This document shows positions 8,816 through 18,198 of a stretch of 64,000 nucleotides of DNA, piece by piece. Made by a program: the position numbers and the translations under genes. The notes under the pieces are model-generated. The model worked only from the letters and a program-made list of their open reading frames with translations, made no database searches and had not been told where the DNA came from. Positions within the stretch are counted from its first letter, which is position 1; each line of letters starts with the position of its first letter. Source of the DNA: Streptomyces sp. NBC_01428 (GTDB taxonomy: Bacteria > Actinomycetota > Actinomycetes > Streptomycetales > Streptomycetaceae); contig NZ_CP109499.1 of NCBI RefSeq assembly GCF_036231965.1, forward strand, positions 8,866,001 to 8,930,000. The letters run 5' to 3'.

Positions 8816-9430
8816 TTATGCGGAGTTCGGCCAGGAAGCCGCCTGCGGGCCAGCGTCCGGTTCAGCGTCGGTCACGCTCTGCCCCGACGCTGTCTCGTTC
8901 CTGCGTTCCGCGGCCAGTGCGCTCAAGTGTTGTTCCGCACTGTCCAGTAGGCCGAGGTCAGTCTTGGTGTGGGCGATGGCCGTGTCGATCAGGAGGGCTA
9001 CCAAGGGCTCGGCGGTGTGCAGTCGGCGTTGGCGGGCGAGGCCCGCGAGTTCCGAGAGGTACGTCTGCCGCTGGGCCTCGATGAGGGTGGCGAGGGCCTC
9101 GGCGCCGAGCGTGGTGGCTGCCAGGAGCTTCAGAAAGATCTCGTCGCGAAAGCCGCCGGTGCGTACCCAGGCGGTGGTGGCCCACGTCTCGAGCTCGGCG
9201 CTGCCCGCGGAGGTGAGCGTGTAGAGGTTCTTGTCCGGGCGGTCGGCCTGCGCGACTTGGGAACGCGTCACGTAGCCGTCACGGACGAGCCGCTCGAGGA
9301 TCTGGTAGAGGTGACCGATGTTGAGGCCGCCCCACTGCGGGCCGATGGTCTCCTCGAACTGCGCCTTGAGCTCGTATCCGTGGCTCGGACGCTCCGTCAG
9401 GAGCGCCAGCACGGCGTGATGAAGCGGCAT
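8816..9430 (-). CDS. PadR family transcriptional regulator
   Basis: A 204-residue repressor with an N-terminal winged helix (MPLHHAVLALLTERPSHGYE, then HLYQILERLVRDGYVT) and a C-terminal dimerisation part as in the AphA/Vir_act_alpha_C group. The second ATG (9430) sits about 6 bases from AGGAGG, whereas the ATG at 9436 directly abuts it; 9430 is therefore chosen. It is divergent from an ABC transporter operon with about 70 bases between start codons. A palindrome lies in the gap, the usual arrangement for local repression and relief by the exported drug. Confidence 0.88.
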   Translation of the reverse strand: MPLHHAVLALLTERPSHGYELKAQFEETIGPQWGGLNIGHLYQILERLVRDGYVTRSQVAQADRPDKNLYTLTSAGSAELETWATTAWVRTGGFRDEIFLKLLAATTLGAEALATLIEAQRQTYLSELAGLARQRRLHTAEPLVALLIDTAIAHTKTDLGLLDSAEQHLSALAAERRNETASGQSVTDAEPDAGPQAASWPNSA

Positions 9431-9442
9431 ACACATCCCTCC

Positions 9443-9480
9443 TGCATTGTGACAACATACTCGTGGATTGTGGCAATGCA
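9443..9480. promoter_or_regulatory. palindromic operator in the PadR/ABC divergent promoter
   Basis: TGCATTGTGACAAC and GGATTGTGGCAATGCA form an imperfect inverted repeat across 38 bases; the outer seven bases (TGCATTG / CAATGCA) are perfect and the inner ACAA/TTGT also pairs. It is the only palindrome in the 70-base divergent spacer. It is a natural PadR binding site covering both promoters. Confidence 0.65.
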
Positions 9481-9500
9481 GGAGAGCGGGGGCAACTTCT

Positions 9501-10205
9501 ATGGCTGTGCACGTAGCGTTGCGCGGGGTGAGTCGGCGCTATCCCGGGTTGATTGCCCTGAACGAGGTCGACTTGGAGGTCGCCCCGGGGGAGGTGGTGG
9601 TGCTCACCGGTCCCTCCGGATCCGGTAAGTCCACGGTGCTCCACGTGACCGGAGGGATGGACCGGCCGGACCAAGGGAGCGTCGAGATCGACGGCAAGAA
9701 GCTGCTGTCCCGGCATCTGGACGATCATCGCCGACGCATCGGTTTCGTCTTTCAGCGCTTCCATCTCCTGCCCGCTCTCACGGTGCTGGACAACGTGCTG
9801 GCCCCGGTACTGCCCCGAAGAGTTGACTTCGACCGACGCGAGCGCGGTATGGAACTCTTGGAGGCCGTCGGTCTGGGCACGCGTGCCGACGCTCTTCCGG
9901 CGGAGTTGTCGGGAGGGCAGCAACAACGGGTCGCCGTGGCGCGCGCGTTGATCAACCGCCCGGGTCTCCTGCTGGCCGACGAACCGACGGGCAACCTCGA
10001 CAGTGTCACCGGCCGGGAGATCATCGACCTGCTGATGTCCCTGCGGGAGAGTTACGGCATGACGATGATCATCGCCACCCACGATGCCGAGGTCGCGGCG
10101 AACGGGGACCGGGTGGTGCGTCTGCAGGACGGCAGGATCACTTCGAACCAGCGGATCGCCGCCTCCGCCGACGTGCTCGACCGCCTGGGAGGGCTGCGCC
10201 CGTGA
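9501..10205 (+). CDS. ABC transporter ATP-binding protein (MacB/LolD type)
   Basis: A 234-residue ATPase. Walker A is GPSGSGKST, the signature is LSGGQQQRVAVARAL, and Walker B is LLLADEPTGNLD, followed by the switch His in IIATHDAEV. The sequence ADEPTGNLD plus an FtsX-type partner places it in the MacB/LolD group, which drives export or mechanotransmission rather than uptake. ATG 9501 has a GGGGG-containing site 7-12 bases upstream. Its last codons overlap the permease start. PadR control suggests an exporter of antibiotic-like compounds or lipids. Confidence 0.93.
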   Translation: MAVHVALRGVSRRYPGLIALNEVDLEVAPGEVVVLTGPSGSGKSTVLHVTGGMDRPDQGSVEIDGKKLLSRHLDDHRRRIGFVFQRFHLLPALTVLDNVLAPVLPRRVDFDRRERGMELLEAVGLGTRADALPAELSGGQQQRVAVARALINRPGLLLADEPTGNLDSVTGREIIDLLMSLRESYGMTMIIATHDAEVAANGDRVVRLQDGRITSNQRIAASADVLDRLGGLRP

Positions 10206-13030
10206 TAGCGATGATCATCGGGCAGCTCATCCGGCGGCGCACCCGCGCGATGGCGCTCGCCGCAGGAATCCTCGTAGCGGCGACCAGCTTCACGCTGCTG
10301 ACCTCCACGGTGCACACGAGTCAGGCGAGCACCATTGGCACGGTGGCGAAGAACGCCCGCTCCGCGTACGACGTCCTGGTACGACCGCCCGACGCGCAGA
10401 CCGAGGTGGAGCGGTCGAGCGGTCTGGTCGCGCCGAACTTCCTGTCCGGCACCTTCGGCGGCATCACGATGGACCAGTACCGGCGCATCCGAGGCCTGGC
10501 CGGAGTCGACGTGGCGGCACCCGTCGCCAACATCGGCTACCTGATGGTGTCCAACACCGTCTCCGTCGATGTCTCCCGTTTCCTCGACGGCAAGGCGTTC
10601 CGGCAGATCCTGCGGATCACTCCGACGCTCACCGCCGGGCTGGAGACCTATCGCACCGCCGATCAGTACGTCTACCTCACGCGTTCTCCCATCACCTCGG
10701 GGACATCCGACGACGTGTTCGAGTCCGAAACCCTGGAGAAGGGACAGGCCGACAGGAGCACCCGGCGGTACATGATGAACGGCAAGTACAACGTGTGCTT
10801 CTACTTCAACGGCGACAAGACCGGGCAGACGCAGTGGAACCTCGACCTGCCGATGAAGGAGAGCATGATCGGCGAGGACCTCAGCGACAGGTCCGCGTTC
10901 GACCCCGACCTGCACTCGCGGATGAACTGCCAGTCAGGGCAGGGCAAGGCCACCATCGACATTCCCGTCGCCTACCCGGTGCTGCTGTCCGCCGTCGACC
11001 CCGCAGCGGAGGAGCGCCTGGTGGGCCTGCGCCGCACCGTCACGTCGGGCCGCATGATCGCGGAGCGGGACAAGCCGTACGTGGTTCCGCCCTCGAAAAG
11101 CCCGCAGGGTCAGCGAGAGGCACACATAGCGGTGGCGCTCAGCAGCCACGCGCTGACCGCGGGCAGGATCAACGCCACCGTAGAGCGCCTCGACACCGGA
11201 GATCCCGCGACGCTGCCCTCACGGCTGGGCAATCCGACGGCCAACACCTTCGTCAAGAACCTGCGCGGCACAGCCGTGGGGCGCGTCAGCGTGGACCTCG
11301 GCCAGGGCTACCAGAAAGCGGTGCCCCGGTTCGGGGTGGACGCCACCAACTACTGGACGGTCGGGCCGGTGACCTATCGGCGGACGGCGGGCGGCAGCCT
11401 GGCCGCGGTTCCGCAAGCACCGCAGAAGCCCGGCCTGTGGGTGACCAACCTGAACGAGCAACCGGTGGCGAACGTCCCCGAGGAGAACACAGGCCCGCAG
11501 TACCGGAAGGTGACGAGCCATGCCTCCACCTTCTGCAACGGCATGGGACGATGCCAGGAGCTCGACTTCGGCCGTCTGGAGGCCCCCTACTTCGACGTCG
11601 TCGGCCGCTTCGACACCAGCAGGCTCCCCGGCTTCTCGCCACTCTCGCAGGCCCCGCTGGAGACGTACCAGTCGCCACAGGTCACCGGCGAGGACCGGCC
11701 CACCCGCACCGCACTGAACGGCCGACCACTGCGCCCCGACCGGAACTTGGGCGGCTACCTCACCCCGCCGCCCACCATGCTCACCACCATGGACTCGGTC
11801 ACGGCCCTTACCAGGAGCCGCCGCGTCCCGAGCCTCCAGGACAAGGCGCCTGTCAGCGCGATCAGGCTCAAAGTGGCCGGCGTGACAGGCGTCGACGCCG
11901 CGTCCCGGGCCCGGGTCAATGCCGTGGCCGGCCAGATCCGCACCGCTTACCCCAGGCTTCAGGTGGACGTGACGGTCGGCAGTTCCCCCCGGCCGCAGAC
12001 CGTCGTACTCAGCGACACGGCGCGGGTGACGGAACGCTGGGTGGAAAAGGGGGTGGCCCTGCGGATCCTGAGAGCCGTGGACGCCAAGAGCGTCATCCTC
12101 TTCACCCTTGTCCTGGTCGTCTGCGCGCTGTTCCTCGGCCAGGCGGCGCTGGCTTCGGTGCGCTCCCGCCGCACCGAGATCGGCACGTTGCGCTGCGTCG
12201 GCTGGAGCGGCGGCGAGGTACTTCGGCTCGTCCTCGGTGAACTGGCCGCGATAGGGCTTGCAGCAGGCTTCGTGGGCGCGATGCTCGCGTACGGGCTCGG
12301 CCGGCTGCTGGGCCAGCCGGATGCCGGTGCCAAGTCGCTGATGGTTGTCCCGGTGGCATTGCTGCTGGCCACGGCCGCGGGTCTGATCCCGGCCTGGCTC
12401 GCGACGCGTCTGGGCCCCATGCAGGCCGTCCAAGCCCCGGTGACGGCGGTCCGCAGGTCCCGCCCGGTGCGCTCGGTGGCCGGACTGGCCCTGGTCAACC
12501 TTCTGAGGGTGCGCGGCCGTACACTGCTCGGCGCGTCGGGCCTGGCGCTCGGAGTCGCCGCATTCACCACGCTGCTGGCTCTGACACTAGCCTTCCGCGG
12601 TGAAGTGGCAGGATCGCTGCTCGGCAACGCCGTGGTCGCTCAGGCCCGGACCGCCGACTATCTGAGCGTTGCCCTGTCGCTGGCGCTCGGCGCGGCAGGA
12701 GCCGTGGACGTGCTGGTCCTGTCACAGCGCGAGCGCGCGGCGGATCTCGCCATCCTGCGGGCAACGGGGTGGACCAACCGCGAACTCGCCCGGTTGACGC
12801 TCTACGAGGGGATCGGACTCGCTCTCCTGGGCAGCTTGTCGGGCGCCGGCGTCGGTCTGGTTGCGGTCATGACACTGGGGCGCGGCGTGCTGGAGGGGCA
12901 CTTCGTCGCGCTCGTCGGCGCCGCGCTGCTGGCCGCGATGGCCGCCACCGCGCTGGTGGGCGCCGCTCTGACGGTGCCCGTCCGAAGGCTCGCGCAGATT
13001 GCCCCCGCCCACCTGCTGGCCGCCGACTGA
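10202..13030 (+). CDS. FtsX-like ABC permease, two-module
   Basis: A 942-residue permease starting at GTG 10202 (GTGA overlap with the ATPase). One membrane helix near residues 14-35 is followed by a very large outside domain of about 600 residues. Then come three helices of the first FtsX module (from SVILFTLVLVVCALFLGQAA), a short link, one further helix (LLGASGLALGVAAFTTLLAL) and the second module ending near residue 935. The motif SRRTEIGTLRCVGWSGGEV, and later RAADLAILRATGWTNRE, is the typical FtsX cytoplasmic coupling segment. The subunit has two FtsX modules, as in other large actinobacterial MacB-like permeases. Confidence 0.9.
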   Translation: MIAMIIGQLIRRRTRAMALAAGILVAATSFTLLTSTVHTSQASTIGTVAKNARSAYDVLVRPPDAQTEVERSSGLVAPNFLSGTFGGITMDQYRRIRGLAGVDVAAPVANIGYLMVSNTVSVDVSRFLDGKAFRQILRITPTLTAGLETYRTADQYVYLTRSPITSGTSDDVFESETLEKGQADRSTRRYMMNGKYNVCFYFNGDKTGQTQWNLDLPMKESMIGEDLSDRSAFDPDLHSRMNCQSGQGKATIDIPVAYPVLLSAVDPAAEERLVGLRRTVTSGRMIAERDKPYVVPPSKSPQGQREAHIAVALSSHALTAGRINATVERLDTGDPATLPSRLGNPTANTFVKNLRGTAVGRVSVDLGQGYQKAVPRFGVDATNYWTVGPVTYRRTAGGSLAAVPQAPQKPGLWVTNLNEQPVANVPEENTGPQYRKVTSHASTFCNGMGRCQELDFGRLEAPYFDVVGRFDTSRLPGFSPLSQAPLETYQSPQVTGEDRPTRTALNGRPLRPDRNLGGYLTPPPTMLTTMDSVTALTRSRRVPSLQDKAPVSAIRLKVAGVTGVDAASRARVNAVAGQIRTAYPRLQVDVTVGSSPRPQTVVLSDTARVTERWVEKGVALRILRAVDAKSVILFTLVLVVCALFLGQAALASVRSRRTEIGTLRCVGWSGGEVLRLVLGELAAIGLAAGFVGAMLAYGLGRLLGQPDAGAKSLMVVPVALLLATAAGLIPAWLATRLGPMQAVQAPVTAVRRSRPVRSVAGLALVNLLRVRGRTLLGASGLALGVAAFTTLLALTLAFRGEVAGSLLGNAVVAQARTADYLSVALSLALGAAGAVDVLVLSQRERAADLAILRATGWTNRELARLTLYEGIGLALLGSLSGAGVGLVAVMTLGRGVLEGHFVALVGAALLAAMAATALVGAALTVPVRRLAQIAPAHLLAAD

Positions 13031-13149
13031 ACGCCGAGGTGCCGACGCTCCGATGGCGCGTGTTGGGCCCCCGGGGACTGTCCGGCGCTGCGCCGTCGCG
13101 CGCACTCGAACCTGGCCATATCCAACCTGCTCTGCCGCTTGGTCAGCTT

Positions 13150-13199
13150 TGGCAGAGCCGTGTGGTCGTCTCTGCCGAGACGACCACACGGCAGTGCCA
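13150..13199 (+). terminator. strong hairpin after the ABC exporter operon
   Basis: A perfect 16-base inverted repeat (13157-13172 and 13177-13192; left arm GCCGTGTGGTCGTCTC) around a TGCC loop. It is extended by a further five pairs (TGGCA/TGCCA) beyond a two-base internal mismatch. It starts 120 bases after the permease stop. No T tract. Most likely a bidirectional GC-rich terminator. Confidence 0.75.
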
Positions 13200-13584
13200 C
13201 GACCCCCTTGTTTTCGAGACGTTGCCGTACGGCGAGCAAGTGCAGCGGCTGTGGGGCGACTACCTCTTCCGGCTGGTTGCCGGCCTGTCTCCGTCGTTGG
13301 ACGGTCTGGCCGCGCGGCTGCGGTTGAGCATCGAACGGGGTTGGGAGGATCTGGGCGCGGTGGATGCGGCGATGTTCAGCATTCAGAAGATCGACTTTGG
13401 GCTCAGCCGACTGGAGGGCAGCCCTGGCCCTGATGTCTTCGTCCGGGTTAGCCGCGCCCAGGCGAAGGTCGACGCGGCACTCGACCTCCTGCTCTATGCC
13501 CTCGGTATCGGCGACGAAGCCCTTGCCTTCCGCGGCGACATCGAAACCGGCTTCGTTGACCTGCGGAGGGGACCTCAGACCTGA
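13162..13584 (+). CDS. hypothetical protein
   Basis: An open frame of up to 140 codons that would start at GTG 13162 inside the hairpin; a later start in the frame (for example the GTG encoding Val in GEQVQRLWGDY) is quite possible. The body is a continuous helical sequence: YLFRLVAGLSPSLDGLAARL, IERGWEDLGAVDAAMFSI, RAQAKVDAALDLLLYALGIG. Composition and codon bias are coding-like. No family recognised, no signal peptide or membrane helix. The neighbouring DNA is decayed, so it may also be a fragment. Confidence 0.4.
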   Translation: MVVSAETTTRQCHDPLVFETLPYGEQVQRLWGDYLFRLVAGLSPSLDGLAARLRLSIERGWEDLGAVDAAMFSIQKIDFGLSRLEGSPGPDVFVRVSRAQAKVDAALDLLLYALGIGDEALAFRGDIETGFVDLRRGPQT

Positions 13585-13739
13585 ACTCACGCTGCTTCAC
13601 CGGCGGGGCACCTGCCCCTCGGGTGCCTTGCTCGCTGCGGATGCGGCGGGTTATGAAGGGATGTGAGGATCAGGTTCCTGACGGGCGGCGCCGTCACCCC
13701 CTCCATCTCCGGAAGGGCCATTGGCAGCCGGCGGAAGCC

Positions 13740-14053
13740 GGGCGTGAGCCGCACGACCGGGCCCTGCGTGACCTCATCGGCGAGCTGTCGACCCTCAGCC
13801 GCGACTTTCGTACGCTGTGGGCCGCCACGACGTCCGTATCCGCCACGGCGGCATCAAACTCCTGCGCCCCCCCGAGATCGGCGACCTGGAGTTGACCTAC
13901 CAGTTCCTGGACCTGCCCATGTCCCAGCGTGCGGTCCGCGACCCGACCCTCTACACCGCCGAACCGGGCAGCACCTCCGAAGACCGGCTCAGGCTCACAA
14001 GCCTGGCGGCGACCCAGTCCCAGACGCCAGAGCCCACCGGCCACATCGGCTGA
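13740..14053 (+). pseudogene. MmyB-like helix-turn-helix regulator, C-terminal remnant
   Basis: The ligand-binding half of a MmyB-like regulator is spread over two frames. One gives RALRDLIGELSTLSRDFRTL ending in WAA near 13829; the other continues HDVRIRHGGIKLL, then EIGDLELTYQFLDLPMSQRA and LYTAEPGSTSEDRLRL to the stop at 14053. Joining them needs a single frameshift at about 13830. The DNA-binding helix-turn-helix half is absent upstream. Confidence 0.7.
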
Positions 14054-14117
14054 CCAACTGCCTCCGCACGCTCCGCGCGACGCGCGGTGCGAGAGCCCTG
14101 AGGCCGCACGGGATGCT

Positions 14118-14597
14118 TCACCGGGTAGGAACACCGCTCGATATCATCAGGTCTGATCGCGCTGCCTCGTGCAGCACGTTGAGCGCCTCCACGAGGGGAA
14201 TGGGGCGGAGTTCGGCTATGCCGCTTGCGGGTTCCCGGGCTGCCCTCAGCAACTCCCACGTTCGCTGATTGACGGCGTGAGCGGCAGTGGCAGCCTTCTC
14301 ATTGCTTAGCAGAACGAAGGTTTCAAAGAGGATCGATCGCCTGGTCTCACCCGCTTCCATCGCTTGCAACGCCTCGGAATCATTCAACCCTTGGTCGCGA
14401 GCCCGCCCGGCGTCCATGGCGGTTCGTTGGATCTCCTTGATGCACGTCACGCACGCGATGTAGGTGTCGAGCTTCCGCTCGTCCCATCGCGTAGTCATCT
14501 CCCTCCGGAACTTCGCCCGTTCGGCGGCTGCCGTCACGAGATAGGACGTCAAGGCGCCAATGAGAACGCCGATCAGGGTGAGGATCTGGGTGGCCAT
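14118..14597 (-). CDS. hypothetical protein with N-terminal membrane anchor
   Basis: A 159-residue protein from ATG 14597 (a TTG nine bases upstream is also open). Residues 5-25 (ILTLIGVLIGALTSYLV) form one membrane helix. The remainder is a helical cytoplasmic domain: TAAAERAKFRREMTTRWDER, YIACVTCIKEIQ and LSNEKAATAAHAVNQRTWEL. Short proteins with this plan are widespread in Streptomyces without known role. It is single-gene and flanked by remnants on both sides. Confidence 0.65.
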   Translation of the reverse strand: MATQILTLIGVLIGALTSYLVTAAAERAKFRREMTTRWDERKLDTYIACVTCIKEIQRTAMDAGRARDQGLNDSEALQAMEAGETRRSILFETFVLLSNEKAATAAHAVNQRTWELLRAAREPASGIAELRPIPLVEALNVLHEAARSDLMISSGVPTR

Positions 14598-14649
14598 GCC
14601 GGACAACGTATCTGCGCGGGAGACTCAGCCCGCTCGGCTGCCCCACAAA

Positions 14650-14840
14650 CCGGCAGGGACACCGCCGATCTGGTCGTCCCCGCACCCGGCGAGAACGTCG
14701 TCAACAACGTGGGCAGCGGCGCCCTCCGGCAACTGCACGGTGCCGCGAGTGGCCTCACCACCACGGGTACCGACGCCTTCAACCCCGCCGACTACGGGGT
14801 CAGCACAGGCCTCCGCCTCGGCGACGCCCTCCCAGACTGA
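14650..14840 (+). pseudogene. FG-GAP repeat protein, C-terminal scrap
   Basis: The frame reads TADLVVPAPGENVVNNVGSG and ALRQLHGAASGLTTTGTDAF, closing with GVSTGLRLGDALPD and a stop. This is one FG-GAP (integrin alpha-like beta-propeller) blade as found at the end of secreted Streptomyces VCBS proteins. The rest of the gene is missing. Confidence 0.6.
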
Positions 14841-15229
14841 GAGCGAACAGGCCTGGCCGCGATCCTGCAGTCGGGCGGTCCAGCGGCCGCCACTGCCGGC
14901 GGCCGACGCAATGGGGGCTCCGCGCGGAGCAGGATGACGCGCGGTCTGCGGTCAGCGTGGGACGGTGAACACAGGTGGGCCCTCCGCATCCCCCGAACGG
15001 CGGGCCATACCTGCCATCACCCACATCCGCCCCGCGTGCGCGCACCGAGGGCCTCAACCTCGGCCGCCGCGGTCCCGCAGGAAGTTTGCGCGCAATCGAC
15101 GACTTTTGATCAACGTCGGCAACCTGAGCACTCCGCCTGCGTCGGCCTGCTGCTTCCGCCGCATACTGGGATCTCCCAGCCCGGCTCGACGGAGCGGAAC
15201 TGTCGGGGCCGAGGAACCAGGCCGCTGGT
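14841..15229. other. no gene supported
   Basis: About 390 bases with only GC-driven frames on both strands. No repeat or RNA recognised. Confidence 0.5.
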
Positions 15230-15560
15230 TCTCAGAGAATCCAGTTCGGCCAGTCGTCGGCGCGGACGATGTCCGCCAGCCAGCCGAGCGCTTCGCGATG
15301 TAGATCTGGGATTCCTCGCCCGGCCGGACGCCTCGCTGCCACTTGCGGATCCGTGCCCCGTCGATGCCCGAGCGCAGACCGCGCCGCCGGGCCGCGGCCT
15401 GGATCTCGGATATGAGCTGGCCCATGGTCACCCAGTGGAGGCGGGGCGGTCTCTTCGACAGCTCCATCCAATCACCGAGCGCATACGGGCCGTCACTGTT
15501 GCGCGGGAGCGGGACCGCCACGGGACCCCCTCCAACCGGTCGACGCCATCGAACAGTTAC
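15230..15560 (-). pseudogene. XRE-like regulatory protein remnant, frameshifted
   Basis: The minus strand encodes LGDWMELSKRPPRLHWVTMG, then QLISEIQAAARRRGLRSGID and ARIRKWQRGVRPGEESQIYI. After a frame change near 15300 it continues EALGWLADIVRADDWPNWIL. The pattern of a helical head, a KWxRGxxP-type motif and a DDWPNWL-like end is that of Streptomyces helix-turn-helix proteins of the BldB-neighbour or Scr type. One frameshift and loss of the remaining C-terminus make it non-functional. Confidence 0.5.
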
Positions 15561-15926
15561 GCCCATTCTCGTCTCGTCGCCCTCCAGGCGGCCCGACTTC
15601 GTCCAGATGGGAGGGGGGGTCGTCATGGCGTACGACCACTGATCACGCAGACCGGTTGAGTCGGGCGATGCCGAGTACGGCGTGGTGAACCTTCTGCGAA
15701 CGGGCGCCCGGCCGTGTCTTGCACACTCGCCGCCGAAGCACTGCCCCGGAGGCCCTACTCCGACGCCGTGTTGGCGGGTGTGCTGATCTCCCAAAGGTCG
15801 TAGTGGTCATCGCGGGCGTCGGAGATGCACGGGTCAGGAGAACCACGGCGGGCATCTGTAGGAATTCGGTGTCGCGAACACGGTCGTCCTTGTCTGTGTG
15901 CACCGTGCACTGCCCCGCTGGCCTGC
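15561..15926. other. no gene supported
   Basis: No recognisable protein, RNA or repeat on either strand. It probably holds the 3' flank of the LacI operon and leftover decayed sequence. Confidence 0.5.
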
Positions 15927-16988
15927 TCAGCCCGAAACTGCACCTGTCACTGCGGTTGGCCGCTGGCGTAGAGGGGCTGTTGATCTTCGGACAGCGAGCT
16001 CAGGCCGGAGAGTGATCTGCTGATGGTGATGATCGGCTGCAGCGCTCGCCGACGTCTTGGCGATCAGGAGCGAAGCTGCCGTTGATCCCATGAGGCGAGC
16101 GGGACGGCGTACGGAGGTGAGGGGGACGGCGGCAGCCGCAGCGTGATCGATGTCGTCGTATCCGATCAGAGAGATGTCGTCGGGGACGCGGACACCTGAT
16201 TCGAAGAGCGCTTGGAGAACGCCGACGGCGAGGAGGTCGTTGGCGCACAAAATCGCGGTGGGACGCTCACGCAAGCCGAGTACGCGGGCCCCGGCGTCCC
16301 GTCCTGCGGTCACGGTCAGCTCGTCGCAGCCCAGCTCGGCGAGCATGGAGATGGGCATGCGGGCCTGGGCGAGGGCCTTGACGACGCCTTGGAATCGGGC
16401 CTGGACCTGGGGCAGATGGTTCGGACCGCCGACGAAGAGGATCGCCCGGTGACCAGCCTTGAGCAGGTGGGCCGCCGCGAGTTCGCCGCCAAGGATGTCG
16501 TCGATGGCCACCGAGCACTGGCTGCGCCCGGTCTTGCAGTCGTCGACCACGACGAAGGGGATGCCCCTGCCGTCGAGTGCGTTCAGGGAGCGCCCGGCGC
16601 TGTCTGCCGGCGTGATGAGAGCACCGCGGATCTGGTGCTCGCTCAGCATGGCGACGTAGCGAGCTTCCTCCTCCGGGTCGCCGGCACTGTTGCACACCAT
16701 GACGCCGAGGCCGGCTCGGCGTGCCGCGGCCTCGGCGCCGTGCACGAGCGCGATGCAGAAGGGATTGGCGAGGTCGTGGACGAGGACCGCCAGAATGCGC
16801 GAGGGGCGACCGCGCAGCATCCGGGCGCTTTCGATACGTACGTATCCCAGGCGGTCGATGGCGTCCTGCACGCGCCGGCGTGTGGTGGGTGAAACGCGTT
16901 CGGGCTGGTTGAAGACGTTGGAGACGGTGCCCAAGGAGACGTTGGCTTCCCGGGCGACGTCGACCATGCCTACATGCCGTCGGGCCAT
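15927..16988 (-). CDS. LacI family transcriptional regulator
   Basis: A 353-residue repressor. The helix-turn-helix (residues 5-30: MVDVAREANVSLGTVSNVFN) carries the family's V-SxGTVSxVxN core. The hinge helix is SARMLRGRPS, followed by the periplasmic-binding-protein-like sensor: ILAVLVHDLANPFCIALVHG to SLIGYDDIDHAAAAAVPLTS. It starts 24 bases behind the stop of a second LacI gene, so the two are probably co-transcribed. The C-terminal 40 residues are Ala/His-rich and unusual. Effector is probably a sugar. Confidence 0.9.
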   Translation of the reverse strand: MARRHVGMVDVAREANVSLGTVSNVFNQPERVSPTTRRRVQDAIDRLGYVRIESARMLRGRPSRILAVLVHDLANPFCIALVHGAEAAARRAGLGVMVCNSAGDPEEEARYVAMLSEHQIRGALITPADSAGRSLNALDGRGIPFVVVDDCKTGRSQCSVAIDDILGGELAAAHLLKAGHRAILFVGGPNHLPQVQARFQGVVKALAQARMPISMLAELGCDELTVTAGRDAGARVLGLRERPTAILCANDLLAVGVLQALFESGVRVPDDISLIGYDDIDHAAAAAVPLTSVRRPARLMGSTAASLLIAKTSASAAADHHHQQITLRPELAVRRSTAPLRQRPTAVTGAVSG

Positions 16989-17012
16989 GTCGTCCTCTCG
17001 TCTCGGCTGCGG

Positions 17013-18056
17013 TCAGGAACGGGTGCGTGGCGCTGACGTGCTTTCGCGGGTGATCAGCCGGGGGGTCATGGTGGCCTGGACGGCGCGGTCGCGTCGGCCT
17101 TCCACGCGTTCGATGAGCAGGCGGGCGGCTGTGGAGCCCATGTCGTGGCCTGCCTGGTCGACGCTGGTCAGCTGGACGGTGGCGAGGTCCGCCAAGGTGG
17201 TGTTGTTGTAGCCGACCAGGGACACGTCCTCTGGAACTCGCAGTCCCAGCTCGCGCGCGGCTCGCCAGACGCCCAGGGCGGCGACGTCGGCGCCGGCCAT
17301 GATCGCCGTCGGACGCTCCGGGCCGGCGAGCAGGCTGATGCCTGCTTTGTATCCGCCGTCGTCGGAGTACGCAGTCTTGCTGATGCGGGCCTGGGCTGCG
17401 AGGCCGTGGGCCTCCATGGCCTCGGTGTAGCCGTTGGTCAGCTCGATCTCCGGTGTGTGGTGCCACTGGCTGGCACGCGTGCCGGGGGAGGAAACCAGGG
17501 CGATGTTGCGGTGTCCGAGCCCGACCAGGTGGTCGACGACGAGTCCTGCTCCTGCGGCGTCAGCGTCGGCGACCGAGTCGTGGGCATCGGAGGCGTCGTG
17601 ATGGCCGATGACGACCGTGGGCGTGATCTGCGCGGTCTGCAGGACTTCGCTGCGCTTGGTGCCCGGTGCGATGAGGATGAGTCCGTCCATCTGGCGATCG
17701 ACCATGGAGCGGATGGTCTTGCCCTGGGCGTCCGCGCCGAATCCGGCGGCGCCGATCATCACGGTGTACTCGCTGTTGTCGAGCTGTCCTTGGACCCCGT
17801 CGAGGATGTCGGCGAAGAAGCTGTTGCGGATGTTGTCCAGCAGCACACCGATCGTGTAGGTCCTGCCCCGCATGCCCCGTGCCGCCGCGTGGGGACGGTA
17901 GTTGAGGTCCGCCATCGCGGCGCGGACCTTCTCCTGCATGGCCGCGCTGACTCCGTAGGCGTTGCGCAGCACTTTGGAGACCGCCGCCGTCGAGACCCCG
18001 GCGTGCTGGGCGACGTCCGTGATGGTCACACGCTTCATCTGTTCCGACCCTGCCAT
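17013..18056 (-). CDS. LacI family transcriptional regulator, divergent to sugar ABC operon
   Basis: A 347-residue repressor from ATG 18056 (AGGAG five bases upstream); the ATG at 18038 is an alternative. DNA-binding head VTITDVAQHAGVSTAAVSKV, hinge AAARGMRGRTYTIGVLL, and sensor domain NSFFADILDGVQGQLDNSEY through DVSLVGYNNTTLADLATVQL. It is divergent from the solute-binding protein gene with 232 bases between, including a perfect palindrome (18199-18222). It is the likely local repressor of the importer and rhamnosidase genes, induced by an imported oligosaccharide. Confidence 0.92.
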   Translation of the reverse strand: MAGSEQMKRVTITDVAQHAGVSTAAVSKVLRNAYGVSAAMQEKVRAAMADLNYRPHAAARGMRGRTYTIGVLLDNIRNSFFADILDGVQGQLDNSEYTVMIGAAGFGADAQGKTIRSMVDRQMDGLILIAPGTKRSEVLQTAQITPTVVIGHHDASDAHDSVADADAAGAGLVVDHLVGLGHRNIALVSSPGTRASQWHHTPEIELTNGYTEAMEAHGLAAQARISKTAYSDDGGYKAGISLLAGPERPTAIMAGADVAALGVWRAARELGLRVPEDVSLVGYNNTTLADLATVQLTSVDQAGHDMGSTAARLLIERVEGRRDRAVQATMTPRLITRESTSAPRTRS

Positions 18057-18198
18057 CGCAACTCCTAGCTCGTTCATGGAACGGTCTACACGATAAGGCG
18101 CCTCGCCCGCTAGATGTGTTGGGCCTTTCCGCAATGTTACGGATGAATGTCTTGACGCTGGCTGCGACGACGTGCACTGTGGTGCGCACTTCGCCGTG

